Shown here piece after piece: positions 27,261-37,069 of a stretch of DNA of 64,000 nucleotides; position 1 is the first letter of the stretch; every line of letters starts with the position of its first letter. Under the pieces are notes generated by a model. It was not told where the DNA came from and did no database searches. It saw only the letters and a program-made list of their open reading frames with translations. Source of the DNA: Arenimonas composti TR7-09 = DSM 18010 (GTDB lineage Bacteria > Pseudomonadota > Gammaproteobacteria > Xanthomonadales > Xanthomonadaceae); the NCBI RefSeq assembly GCF_000426365.1, contig NZ_AUFF01000008.1, positions 30,229-94,228 of the forward strand, in the 5' to 3' direction. The position numbers and the translations under genes are program-made.

Positions 27261-28726
27261 GGACGACGACGATGCGCCTGGCTTTCAATCCGCTGCACCT
27301 GGCCCTCGCCGCCGCGCTCGCGGCCACCGCCGGCCTCGCCCCGGCGGCGCAGGCCGTGACCCCGGCCCTCGCCGCGGCCGCCGTGCCCGGCGACGTCACC
27401 CTGCCGACGCCGCAGCGCGCGACGCTGGCGAACGGCATCGAGCTGCTGATCGTCGAGAAGCGCGACACCCCGCTGGTGGCGATCGACATCGCGATCCGCG
27501 GCGGCGCCCTCGGCGACCCGGCCGGCCGCGAAGGCACCGCCAACCTGCTCGCCGAACTGCTGCAGAAGGGCGCGGGTTCGCGCGATGCGCTGCAGTTCGC
27601 CGAGGCGATCGACGGCGCCGGCGCGACCCTGTCGACCTATGCCGGCACCGAGGCGATGGGCCTGACCGGCAGCTTCCTGCGCGAGGACGTCGACCTGATG
27701 GTCGAACTGGCCAGCGACGCCCTGCTGCGTCCGCGCCTGGACGCGGAAGAGTTCGAGCGCCTGCGTACCCGCAGCATCCAGGCGCTCGCCGCCGCCCGCG
27801 ACAGCGATCCGGGCGAACTGCGCGGCGCCTACGGTTACGCGGCGCTGTTCGCCGGCCACCCCTACGGCCGGCCGGAAAGCGGCGACGAGACCACGCTCGC
27901 GGCGATCACCCTCGACGACGTGAAGCGCTATTACGCCGACCACGTCGGCGCCGACCGCATGGTCATCGCGATCGTCGGCGACGTCGACGCGGCGCAGTTG
28001 CGCACCCGGCTCGAGCGCGCGTTCGGCGGCTTCCGCGCCGCCGCCGCCGAGGTGCCGACGGTGCAGCCGCTGCCGGCGCGCGAAGGCCGCCGCGTCGTGC
28101 TGGTCGACAAGCCCGGCGCCGCGCAGACCTATTTCTGGCTCGGCAATGTCGGCGTCGCCCGCGGCGACGAGGGTGATGCCGCGCAGGAGCTGGTGAACAC
28201 CGTCTTCGGCGGCCGCTTCACCTCGATGCTCAACACCGAACTGCGCATCAAGTCGGGCCTGAGCTACGGCGCCGGTTCGTCGCTGCAGCGGCTGAAGGTG
28301 CCGGGCGCGACCGCGATCAGCTCGTTCACCCGCACCGACGCCACCGAACAGGCGCTCGACCTGGCGCTGGCGACGCTCGACCGCCTGCACGCCGACGGCA
28401 TCTCGCCGGAGATGCTGGCCTCGGCGCGCAATTACGTGCTCGGCCAGTTCCCGCCGGACCTGGAGACCAATGGCCAGATCGCCGACGCGCTGACCGATCT
28501 GTGGCTGTACGGGCTGGAAGCGGACGCGATCGACGCTTTCGCCGAGCGCGTCGCCGCGGTGGACGACGACGCCCTGCGCGCGGCGATCGCCCGTGCCTAT
28601 CCGACCTCCGACGACCTGGTGATGGTGCTGATCGGCGATGCCGCGAAGATCCGCGAAGTCGCGAAGAAATACGGCGCGGTGACGGAGATGAAGATCACCG
28701 ACCCGCGTTTTTCGGGCGGCCAGTAA
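27257..28726 (+). CDS. M16 family peptidase-like protein, non-catalytic subunit
   Basis: 489 aa with a signal sequence (the second Met, in MRLAFNPLHLALAAALAATA, is also a plausible start). It has both M16 halves, but the position of HXXEH reads NLLAEL (in GREGTANLLAELLQKGAG), so the zinc ligands are lost. The substrate-binding Arg/Tyr region of the second half is kept (RFTSMLNTELRIKSGLSYGA). With the catalytic partner overlapping upstream by 4 bp, it should form a heterodimer like mitochondrial processing peptidase. The substrate is unknown. Confidence 0.9.
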   Translation: MRTTTMRLAFNPLHLALAAALAATAGLAPAAQAVTPALAAAAVPGDVTLPTPQRATLANGIELLIVEKRDTPLVAIDIAIRGGALGDPAGREGTANLLAELLQKGAGSRDALQFAEAIDGAGATLSTYAGTEAMGLTGSFLREDVDLMVELASDALLRPRLDAEEFERLRTRSIQALAAARDSDPGELRGAYGYAALFAGHPYGRPESGDETTLAAITLDDVKRYYADHVGADRMVIAIVGDVDAAQLRTRLERAFGGFRAAAAEVPTVQPLPAREGRRVVLVDKPGAAQTYFWLGNVGVARGDEGDAAQELVNTVFGGRFTSMLNTELRIKSGLSYGAGSSLQRLKVPGATAISSFTRTDATEQALDLALATLDRLHADGISPEMLASARNYVLGQFPPDLETNGQIADALTDLWLYGLEADAIDAFAERVAAVDDDALRAAIARAYPTSDDLVMVLIGDAAKIREVAKKYGAVTEMKITDPRFSGGQ

Positions 28727-28787
28727 AGAAGAACGAGGCACCGCGCGCGCCGCGCGGTGCGCACGGCCCTCGTCCCCTGCCGGCGAC

Positions 28788-29924
28788 CTACCTGCTGCCG
28801 CCGGTGCCCGCGCCGGCGGCGAGCCGCGCGACCAGTTCCGCATTGAAGGCGCGGCCGGCGCGCAGCATCTCGGTCTCGACGCGCGCCCAGTCGGGCTCGA
28901 TCGTGTAGCCCTGGCGGTCGCTGCCGCCCATGCCGCCGATGAAGCGGATCACGTTTTCGGCGGTGCTGGCGCGGCTGCCGGCGATTTCGCTCAAGGTGCC
29001 GACGTCGTCGGCGACCACCAGGCCTTCCGGCACCACGTTGATGTTGCCCCAGGCACCGGTGCTGGCGCCGATCAGGTCGGCGCGGGCGCTGAACCACAGG
29101 CCGCCGGCGGCTTCGGTGCCGAGCATGCGCGAGTTCGTTTCGCCGACGGTGCCGGCCGCGAACGAATAGGTGACGCTCAGGTTGATGCCGGCCTTGCCCT
29201 TCAGCCAGCGGTTCCAGGCCATGCCGTTGCCGATCGCGCGGCTGTCCACCGGCTGCACGCCGGGCACCGACAGCACCGCCCAGTCCTGGTCGTAATCGCC
29301 GAGCTTCACCCGCATCGTCGGCACGCCGAGCTCGCGGTCGTTCGCCAGGCGGCGCACGTCCGGCAGGCTGCCGGCGAAGTCCGCCGCGGTCTGCGCGCCC
29401 CAGCCGGCGGCCTGGAAACGCGCGGCGAGATCGTCCTGCAGCTGCACCAGCACCCGCTGCAGCACGTCGCTGTCGATCGGCGCGAACACCTCCTTCGACG
29501 AGCGGTGTTTGCGGAACACGCCGCCGGTCGCGGTGACCTTGTTGCGCAGCGCCCACTGGATCTGCACGGTCGGCAGCAGGGCGACGCGCTCCTCGCGGGT
29601 GAAGTAGCGCCCGAGCTGGACCTGGAACTGCCGCGCCGGGTTGCTGAACACCGGTTCCGGCGGCGGCGGTGCGGGAGCGGTGGCCGCCACCGCGGCCGTG
29701 TCGGGCACGGGTTCGGCGATGGACTCCGTGACCGGCTCGGCGATGGGCTCCGTAACCGGCTCGGCGCTGGGCTCGGCGATGGTTTCCGCCGCGACCTCCG
29801 CAATGGGGTCCGCCGCGGCGGCGATCGCTTCTTCGGAGTGATTCGTCACGTCTTCCTGCGCCGCCACGGCCGTGCAGGCACTGGCGGCAGCGAGCACGAG
29901 GCCCGCCATCACGCTGGTCTTCAT
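28788..29924 (-). CDS. Secreted protein of unknown function with Glu-Pro repeat region
   Basis: 378 aa. The ATG at 29924 with AGGGGA upstream gives a signal peptide (MKTSVMAGLVLAAASACTAVAA). Residues 35-75 are a low-complexity stretch of short units of the type IAEPVTE/SIAEPVPD, followed by a Pro run. The rest (about 85-360) is a folded domain that I do not recognise, with WALRNKVTATGGVFRKHRSS and WLKGKAGINLSVTYSFAAG. It may be envelope-associated. It is convergent with the M16 pair, with only 61 bp between, so no operon link exists. Confidence 0.72.
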   Translation of the reverse strand: MKTSVMAGLVLAAASACTAVAAQEDVTNHSEEAIAAAADPIAEVAAETIAEPSAEPVTEPIAEPVTESIAEPVPDTAAVAATAPAPPPPEPVFSNPARQFQVQLGRYFTREERVALLPTVQIQWALRNKVTATGGVFRKHRSSKEVFAPIDSDVLQRVLVQLQDDLAARFQAAGWGAQTAADFAGSLPDVRRLANDRELGVPTMRVKLGDYDQDWAVLSVPGVQPVDSRAIGNGMAWNRWLKGKAGINLSVTYSFAAGTVGETNSRMLGTEAAGGLWFSARADLIGASTGAWGNINVVPEGLVVADDVGTLSEIAGSRASTAENVIRFIGGMGGSDRQGYTIEPDWARVETEMLRAGRAFNAELVARLAAGAGTGGSR

Positions 29925-30065
29925 GTGTTCCCCTGTGTCCTGTGCGGCGCGAATGGCCGCGCCGGGAATCCTAGTGCGCCCTGCCGGTGGCGGGTGCGCC
30001 ACGGATTCGACTCGACTTCACGGCCACGTTCACGCCCCGTGCGGGGCGGCGGGGCCGGGGCGGCC

Positions 30066-30071
30066 TAGAAT
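30066..30071 (+). promoter_or_regulatory. -10 element TAGAAT, leaderless start of truncated hemoglobin
   Basis: TAGAAT ends 6 nt before the ATG at 30078, so transcription should start at or next to the start codon. No Shine-Dalgarno is present in the 12 nt upstream. A -35 match is not obvious in the GC-rich DNA before it. Confidence 0.55.
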
Positions 30072-30077
30072 GGCGGC

Positions 30078-30509
30078 ATGGGCCCCTCCGCCGATCACAT
30101 CGCGAAGACCGATCCGCCGACGCTCGACGAGGCCGCGATCGCCGCGCTCGTCGACGCCTTCTACGCCCGGATCCGCCGCCACCCGGAACTCGGGCCGATC
30201 TTCGAGGCCGCGGTCCACGACTGGCCGGCGCACCTGCGCCTGCTGACCGCGTTCTGGTCGTCGGTGATGCTCGGAACCCGCAGCTACCGCGGCAACCCGA
30301 TGGCGGTGCACCGCGGGGTGGCCGGCATCCACGCCGGCCTGTTCGCGCCGTGGCTGGAGCTGTGGCGGCAGACCGCGCGCGAGCGTCTGGGGCCGGACGA
30401 TGCCGAGCGCATCATCGGCCACGCCGAACGCATCGGCGAAAGCCTGAAGATGGGCCTCGGCATGGCGCGCACGAAGGAACTCGGGCTGCGCATCGTCGGC
30501 CAGGGCTGA
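30078..30509 (+). CDS. Group III truncated hemoglobin
   Basis: 143 aa 2-over-2 globin. FYARIRRHPELGPIFEAAV is the B/CD region, FWSSVMLGTRSYRGNPMAVH carries the proximal His of helix F, and FAPWLELWRQTA fits the group III G helix. Group III globins bind O2 or NO; the physiological role is usually unknown. A -10 hexamer 6 nt upstream suggests a leaderless mRNA. It is monocistronic and convergent with a small secreted protein 6 bp away. Confidence 0.9.
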   Translation: MGPSADHIAKTDPPTLDEAAIAALVDAFYARIRRHPELGPIFEAAVHDWPAHLRLLTAFWSSVMLGTRSYRGNPMAVHRGVAGIHAGLFAPWLELWRQTARERLGPDDAERIIGHAERIGESLKMGLGMARTKELGLRIVGQG

Positions 30510-30515
30510 GCGGAC

Positions 30516-30902
30516 TCAGCGCTCCAGCGGCGGCAGGCTGCGGCAGCGGCTGATCGTCATCGTCTCGCGGTCGCCGTCGTCGTAGCGGAATTCGATGCGC
30601 TCGCCGTCGATGCGTTCGACCACGCCCGGGTAATAACGTCCGCGGTTGCGCCAGTTGCACTGCAGGGTGCTGCCGGCCTCCCAGTGCAGCGGCACGAACT
30701 GGTCGGCGCGGACGGTGCCGACATCGCCGTCGTCGTAAGCGACCTGGACTTCGTCGCCGGCACGTGCCTCGACCCGCGCCGGGTACCACATGCCGTCGGC
30801 CGGCCAGAGCGCGAGCACGCGATCGCCGGGGGCTTGGGCCGATGCGCCGACGGCCACGAGCAGCAGAAGCAGGACCGGGAGGGAGTGGATGGCCGTCTTC
30901 AT
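30516..30902 (-). CDS. Small secreted protein with two Tudor/agenet-like repeats
   Basis: 128 aa with a signal peptide (MKTAIHSLPVLLLLLVAVGASA). The mature part has two similar units: GDRVLALWPADGMWYPARVE ... VQVAYDDGDVGTV and CNWRNRGRYYPGVVERIDGE ... IEFRYDDGDRETM. Each has the pattern aromatic-Tyr-Pro-x-x-Val followed by a Tyr-Asp-Asp-Gly-Asp turn, as in SH3-like Tudor/agenet barrels. Start at 30902 is chosen because GAGGA lies 8 nt upstream; a GTG two codons earlier is less likely. Periplasmic use of such a fold is unusual; ligand unknown. Confidence 0.7.
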   Translation of the reverse strand: MKTAIHSLPVLLLLLVAVGASAQAPGDRVLALWPADGMWYPARVEARAGDEVQVAYDDGDVGTVRADQFVPLHWEAGSTLQCNWRNRGRYYPGVVERIDGERIEFRYDDGDRETMTISRCRSLPPLER

Positions 30903-31010
30903 CGGCACATCCTCGCACCGATGTGCCCGGCGTTCACGGTGGCGCCGGGTCGTGGCCCCCGGCGCAGGGGTCGAGCGTTAGCCCGATGACACGTGCCGAG
31001 GAAACCGACG

Positions 31011-31409
31011 ATGCGAACGATGAGGATGTTCCTGCTGCTGCTGGCCCTGGGCCTGCTCGGCGCCTGCGGCGGCGGCAACAACGACGCCGCGGACCAGCTG
31101 TTCGCGGACATGTCCGAGAACATGCGCGAGCTGGCGGGGATCCTGACCGGCGTCACCGACGAGGCCAGCGCCCGGGCCGCCGTGCCCCGGATCGAGGCGG
31201 TGCGCGAGAAGATGCGCGACTGCGCGCGGCGGGCCCGCGAACTGCCCCGGCCCGATGCCGAGACCGAGGCGCGGCAGAACGCCGAAATGCAGGCGCTGAT
31301 GGAAGAAGTCGTGCCGCAGATCGCCGCGGCCCAGGCCCGCATCGCGCAGGATCCGGCGATCCTGGCCATCCTCGCGCCGGCGATGGCGGGGATGGAGAAC
31401 GACCTCTAG
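31011..31409 (+). CDS. Small lipoprotein of unknown function
   Basis: 132 aa. The ATG at 31011 has GAGGA 9 nt upstream and yields MRTMRMFLLLLALGLLGAC, a lipoprotein signal with lipobox LGAC. The mature part is almost entirely alpha-helical and charged (ENMRELAGILTGVTDE, AEMQALMEEVVPQIAAAQAR), so a helical bundle or coiled coil is expected. I do not recognise a family. It is convergent with groEL; the 130-bp gap holds a terminator and one REP. Confidence 0.72.
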   Translation: MRTMRMFLLLLALGLLGACGGGNNDAADQLFADMSENMRELAGILTGVTDEASARAAVPRIEAVREKMRDCARRARELPRPDAETEARQNAEMQALMEEVVPQIAAAQARIAQDPAILAILAPAMAGMENDL

Positions 31410-31437
31410 ATCCGGGCGGCACGCTTTCCGAAACCTG

Positions 31438-31470
31438 AAAAGACGAAGCCCGGCGCGGGGCCGGGCTTCG
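31438..31470 (-). terminator. Intrinsic terminator of groESL
   Basis: An 11-bp perfect stem (CGAAGCCCGGC at 31444-31454, complement at 31460-31470) with a 5-nt loop. Reading leftward it is followed by TCTTTTC. It lies 70 bp downstream of the groEL stop and is oriented to end the groES-groEL transcript. Confidence 0.82.
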
Positions 31471-31495
31471 TGGTTGGGGCGGTGATCGCGGCTGG

Positions 31496-31519
31496 GATCG
31501 CGGCTGAAGCCGCTCCTAC
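31496..31519. repeat. REP element, single copy
   Basis: Contains the core CGGCTGAAGCCGCTCCTAC preceded by GATCG. A partial, mutated half (GATCGCGGCTGG) lies immediately before it at 31484-31495. It sits between the convergent lipoprotein and groEL genes. Confidence 0.9.
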
Positions 31520-31539
31520 AGGGCGCGATTGGGGCGGGA

Positions 31540-33542
<2,003 letters not shown>

Positions 33543-33591
33543 GCGGGTTCCCTCTGAATAGTCATAACGATCAATCACTTGCCGTCGGATG

Positions 33592-33623
33592 TTGGCAGCC
33601 GGCGGCGGTGAGTGCCAATGATA
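33592..33623 (-). promoter_or_regulatory. CIRCE-like operator and -10 of groESL
   Basis: TTGGCAGCC-N9-GAGTGCCAA at 33592-33618; read on the minus strand the left arm TTGGCACTC matches 8 of 9 bases of CIRCE (TTAGCACTC) and the other arm 6 of 9, with the canonical 9-bp spacer. TATCAT (minus strand, 33623-33618) overlaps its edge as a possible -10. HrcA would be the expected repressor; it is not encoded in this window. Confidence 0.65.
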
Positions 33624-33836
33624 CGCGCGCACTTCCGGTCGCGGAAGGGCGGCGGGCCGACCCTGAATGGGGACAGGCTCCTCACCTTCAAGGGGCGTGA
33701 TCGCGCCGCGCGACGGATGCCGGCACCGCCCACCGGAAAAACGACCGGCCCGGGACCGCCGGCGCCGATGAAACGCCTGTCTCGACCGGGCTCGGCCGCG
33801 GGTAACCGATTACAGCAAAAAACCGTGCAAAGTCAG

Positions 33837-34120
33837 TTGCTTCCGGCAGTGCGATTGCCCGTAGAATCGGTCCCGGACCGGCAGTTCCACTAACCGGGGC
33901 CAGGCCCGCAGGAAGACGGGCGGCCCCCGGGATCGTGAACCACGGTCGGACGTGGCCAGGCCCTGCCGGGACGCGTTCGCGGGCAGTCGCCCGCCACCCC
34001 CGCGACGCCGGGGCCGGGAACCGTCCAGGGGCGGCCGGTCCACGACTGCGTCCGGGAACCGCGCGGCGTTTCGGCGTCCGTGCACCGCTGCCTTTGATCC
34101 ACTTTCCGGGGAAACAAACC
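33837..34120 (+). promoter_or_regulatory. Promoter and long GC-rich structured leader before XRE regulator
   Basis: The 578-bp gap 33543-34120 has no convincing gene. After the groES promoter its left part (33624-33830) shows nothing clear. An A-rich patch (CAGCAAAAAACC) precedes TTGCTT (33837-33842) and TAGAAT (33862-33867), a possible promoter with a long 19-bp spacer. The leader of about 250 nt then folds well: a stem at 33894-33930 with loop CAGGAAGA, a stem CCACG/CGTGG at 33940-33955 with loop GTCGGA, and a stem CTGCC/GGCAG at 33963-33986. Several GGA motifs are present, two in loops. It may be a regulated 5' UTR or an sRNA; no known RNA family was recognised. Confidence 0.4.
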
Positions 34121-34480
34121 ATGCTGTTCAACCGCATCCGGCAGGCGCGTCGCGGCGCCTCGATGTCGCAGTCCGAACTCGCCGCCATCGTCGGCGTCGC
34201 CCGCAGCGCGGTCGCGCAATGGGAGCGCAAGGACGGCGCCCGCCCGACCACCGAGAACATGAGCAAGATCGCCCTGGCGACCGCGGTGAGCTTCGAATGG
34301 CTCGCCACCGGCCGCGGCGGCCGCTGGATCAGCGGCGACGAGGACTCGCCGGCGATGATGCTGAACTTCTACGCCCAGTGCGGGCTCGAGGAACGCCTGC
34401 TGCTGGCCTTCCGCACCCTGCGCGCCCCCGAGCAGCAGCCGCTCGTCGATTTCGTCGAGTCGCTGACCGTCCGCCCCTGA
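34121..34480 (+). CDS. XRE-type helix-turn-helix regulator
   Basis: 119 aa. Residues 4-63 form an XRE/Cro-C1 HTH (IRQARRGASMSQSELAAIVG, VARSAVAQWERKDGARPTTE), and the phrase SKIALATAVSFEWLATGRGG continues the family pattern. The C-terminal half is short and helical (GLEERLLLAFRTLRAPEQQP) with no recognised sensor. GGGGA upstream supports ATG 34121. It has an unusually long structured leader of about 250 nt. Its targets are unknown; it lies between groESL and cutA without an obvious operon partner. Confidence 0.85.
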   Translation: MLFNRIRQARRGASMSQSELAAIVGVARSAVAQWERKDGARPTTENMSKIALATAVSFEWLATGRGGRWISGDEDSPAMMLNFYAQCGLEERLLLAFRTLRAPEQQPLVDFVESLTVRP

Positions 34481-34553
34481 GCGCAGGCGTGGAAAACTGG
34501 GTTCGCGGAGCGGCCTCGGTCGCACCGTGACCGGGTGTTACGCTCCCGGGCCC

Positions 34554-34883
34554 ATGACGGCCCGCCTCGTTCACATCAGCTGTCCCGACGACGCCAGCGC
34601 CACCGCGCTGGCGCGCTCTCTGGTCGACGCGCGCCTGGCCGCCTGCGCCAGCGTGCTGCCGGGCATGCGTTCGGTCTATCGCTGGCAGGGCGCGGTCGAG
34701 CAGGCCGCTGAAGTACTGCTGCTCGCCAAGACCTGGGCCGACCGCGTCGACGCCCTGGTCGAACACGTGCGCGCCGCCCATCCCTACGACCTGCCGGAGA
34801 TCGTCGCGGTGGAGATCACCGGAGGCCTCGCGCCCTACCTCGCCTGGCTGCAGGCCGAAACCCGAGCGAACCCGGACGCATGA
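34554..34883 (+). CDS. cutA: Divalent cation tolerance protein CutA
   Basis: 109 aa, typical for the CutA1 trimer. RLVHISCPDDASATALARSL, LAACASVLPGMRSVYRWQG and AHPYDLPEIVAVEITGGLAP are family motifs. The start at 34554 matches family N-termini; an in-frame GTG at 34527 is less likely. It overlaps dsbD by 4 bp (ATGA), so it is translated with the DsbD pathway genes. CutA is linked to copper or divalent metal tolerance; its molecular role remains uncertain. Confidence 0.93.
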   Translation: MTARLVHISCPDDASATALARSLVDARLAACASVLPGMRSVYRWQGAVEQAAEVLLLAKTWADRVDALVEHVRAAHPYDLPEIVAVEITGGLAPYLAWLQAETRANPDA

Positions 34884-37069
34884 ACCTCTCCTCCCGTTTC
34901 GCGCTGCTGCTGGCGGCGCTCGCCTGGCTGGCGCCGGTGCGCGCCGCCGTCGACGAAGCCGACCTGCTGCCGATCGACGAGGCCTTCGCGCTGAGCGCCC
35001 AGGCCAGCGAGCGCGGACGCATCGAATTCCGCTGGAAGATCGCCGACGGCTATTACCTGTACCGGCACCGCACCTCGGTGCAGCCGGCCGACGGTGCATT
35101 CACCCCGGCCGGGGAGCTGCAGCTGCCGCCCGGGCACGCCTATACCGACGAGTTCTTCGGCGACGTCGAGACCTACCGCGGCGAACTGCTGGCGGTCCAG
35201 GCCGGCACGGCCGCCGACGGCGCCACCGCGGTGACATTCCGCGTGCGCTACCAGGGCTGCGCCGATGTCGGCGTCTGCTACCCACCGCACCAGCAGGTGC
35301 TGACGGTGGCGCTGCCGGCCGGCGCTGCCGTGGCGACCGGCCCGGCCGACATCGACGCCGCCCTCGCCCGCCTCGGCGGCATCAGCCGGGTGGAGCCGCT
35401 GCCGGGAACGGCACCGGCGGTGGCCGGCGCGCCACTCCCGGAGGCACAGGCCTTCCGCTTCGAGGCGATCGTCACCGCACCGGACCGGCTGCTGCTGCGC
35501 TTCACCCCGGCGCCCGGCTACTACCTCTACCGCGACCGCAACGACATCGCGGTCGGCGCCCCCGGCGCCCGCGCCGGCGAGCCGCTCTGGCCGGCGGCGA
35601 CGCCCTTCAACGACGCCCATTTCGGCGACGTGCAGGTCTATTTCGACCAGGTCGAGGTGCCGCTGCCGCTGCTGCGCAGCGCGGCCGGCGAGATGCCGGC
35701 GACGGTCACCGCGACCTTCCAGGGCTGCCAGACCGGCGGCATCTGCTATCCGCCGATGACCCGCACGGTGGCGCTGCGGCTGCCGCCGGCGGATCCGGCC
35801 AGCCTGGGCGTCGCCGACGTCGCGCCGGTCGCCGGTGCCGGCACCTTCCTGGTGACCCTGCTGCTGGCCCTGCTCGGCGGCGTGATCCTGAACCTGTTCC
35901 CCTGCGTGCTGCCGGTGCTGTCGTTGAAGGTGCTCGGCCTCGCCCAGTCCGGCGAGAGCCGGGCGCAGGCGCGGCGGCAGGCGCTCTGGTACACCGCCGG
36001 CGTGCTGGTGAGCTTCGCGGCGCTCGGCGCGCTGGCGCTGGCGCTGCGCCAGGCTGGTCTGGCGCTGGGCTGGGGCTTCCAGCTGCAGCAGCCGGGCGTG
36101 GTCGCGGCGCTGGCACTGGTGATGGTCGGGCTCGGGCTGTCGCTGTCGGGCGTGGTCACTTTCGGCGTCGGCCTCACCGCGGTCGGCGATGCCCTGACCC
36201 GGCGCAGCGGTGCCGCCGGCGACTTCTTCACCGGCGTGCTCGCCGTCGTGGTCGCCACCCCCTGCACCGCGCCGTTCATGGGCGGCGCCCTGGCCTGGGC
36301 TTTCGCGGCGCCGCCGGTGCTGGCGCTGCCGGTGTTCCTGGCGATGGGCCTCGGGCTGGCCCTGCCCTTCCTGCTGATCGGCTTCGTGCCGGCGCTGGCC
36401 TCGAGGCTGCCGAAACCCGGCGCCTGGATGGAGACCTTCAAGCAGTTCCTGGCTTTCCCGCTGTACCTGACGGCGGTCTGGCTGCTGTGGGTGCTGGCGA
36501 AGCAGCGCGGCGCCGACGCCGTCGGCCTGGCCCTGGTCGGCGCGGTCGTGCTGGCGCTGGCGCTGTGGGCCTGGGAACGCCTGCGCTGGCACGGCTGGCT
36601 GGCGAAACTGCCGGTGCTGGCGCTGGCCGCGGTGGTGGTGTGGCTGGTCGCCGGGGTACAGCAGCTGCCGCCGCCGGTGCGCGCCGACGCCGCGGCGGGC
36701 GCAGATGACGCCGAAGTCGCGCCGGGCACCGCCCGGCCGTGGTCGGCCGAGCGCCTCGCGGCCTTGCGCGCCGAAGGCCGCGTGGTCTTCGTCAACATGA
36801 CCGCCGACTGGTGCGTCACCTGCAAGGCGAACGAGCGCACCGTGCTGTCCGGCGATGCCTTCGCCGCCGCCCTTGAACGGGCCGGCGCCGCCTACCTGAA
36901 GGGCGACTGGACCGACGTCGACCCGGCGATCACCGCTTTCCTCGAGAGCCATGGCGCCGTCGGCGTGCCGCTGTACGTCGTTTACCCCCGCCAGGGCGAG
37001 CCGGTGGTGCTGCCGACCGTGCTGACCGAGGCGACCGTCGTCCAGGCCCTGGACGCCGCCGCGCGATGA
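34880..37069 (+). CDS. dsbD: Thiol:disulfide interchange protein DsbD with duplicated alpha domain
   Basis: 729 aa, longer than E. coli DsbD (about 565). A signal peptide (MNLSSRFALLLAALAWLAPVRA) is followed by two successive DsbD-alpha-like domains: one with GCADVGVCYPPH near 125 and one with GCQTGGICYPPM near 281, each with its Cys pair. Eight membrane helices follow with FPCVLPVLSLK and VATPCTAPFMGG, then a C-terminal thioredoxin domain with DWCVTCKANE near 644. It carries electrons from cytoplasmic thioredoxin to periplasmic thiols. It overlaps cutA and the TlpA-like gene by 4 bp each. Confidence 0.94.
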   Translation: MNLSSRFALLLAALAWLAPVRAAVDEADLLPIDEAFALSAQASERGRIEFRWKIADGYYLYRHRTSVQPADGAFTPAGELQLPPGHAYTDEFFGDVETYRGELLAVQAGTAADGATAVTFRVRYQGCADVGVCYPPHQQVLTVALPAGAAVATGPADIDAALARLGGISRVEPLPGTAPAVAGAPLPEAQAFRFEAIVTAPDRLLLRFTPAPGYYLYRDRNDIAVGAPGARAGEPLWPAATPFNDAHFGDVQVYFDQVEVPLPLLRSAAGEMPATVTATFQGCQTGGICYPPMTRTVALRLPPADPASLGVADVAPVAGAGTFLVTLLLALLGGVILNLFPCVLPVLSLKVLGLAQSGESRAQARRQALWYTAGVLVSFAALGALALALRQAGLALGWGFQLQQPGVVAALALVMVGLGLSLSGVVTFGVGLTAVGDALTRRSGAAGDFFTGVLAVVVATPCTAPFMGGALAWAFAAPPVLALPVFLAMGLGLALPFLLIGFVPALASRLPKPGAWMETFKQFLAFPLYLTAVWLLWVLAKQRGADAVGLALVGAVVLALALWAWERLRWHGWLAKLPVLALAAVVVWLVAGVQQLPPPVRADAAAGADDAEVAPGTARPWSAERLAALRAEGRVVFVNMTADWCVTCKANERTVLSGDAFAAALERAGAAYLKGDWTDVDPAITAFLESHGAVGVPLYVVYPRQGEPVVLPTVLTEATVVQALDAAAR

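Noticed and set aside
33688..34308. A 206-codon minus-strand frame over the XRE leader
   Set aside because: Pro/Ala/Arg-rich, no Shine-Dalgarno, runs antisense into the XRE gene; leader is better read as non-coding.
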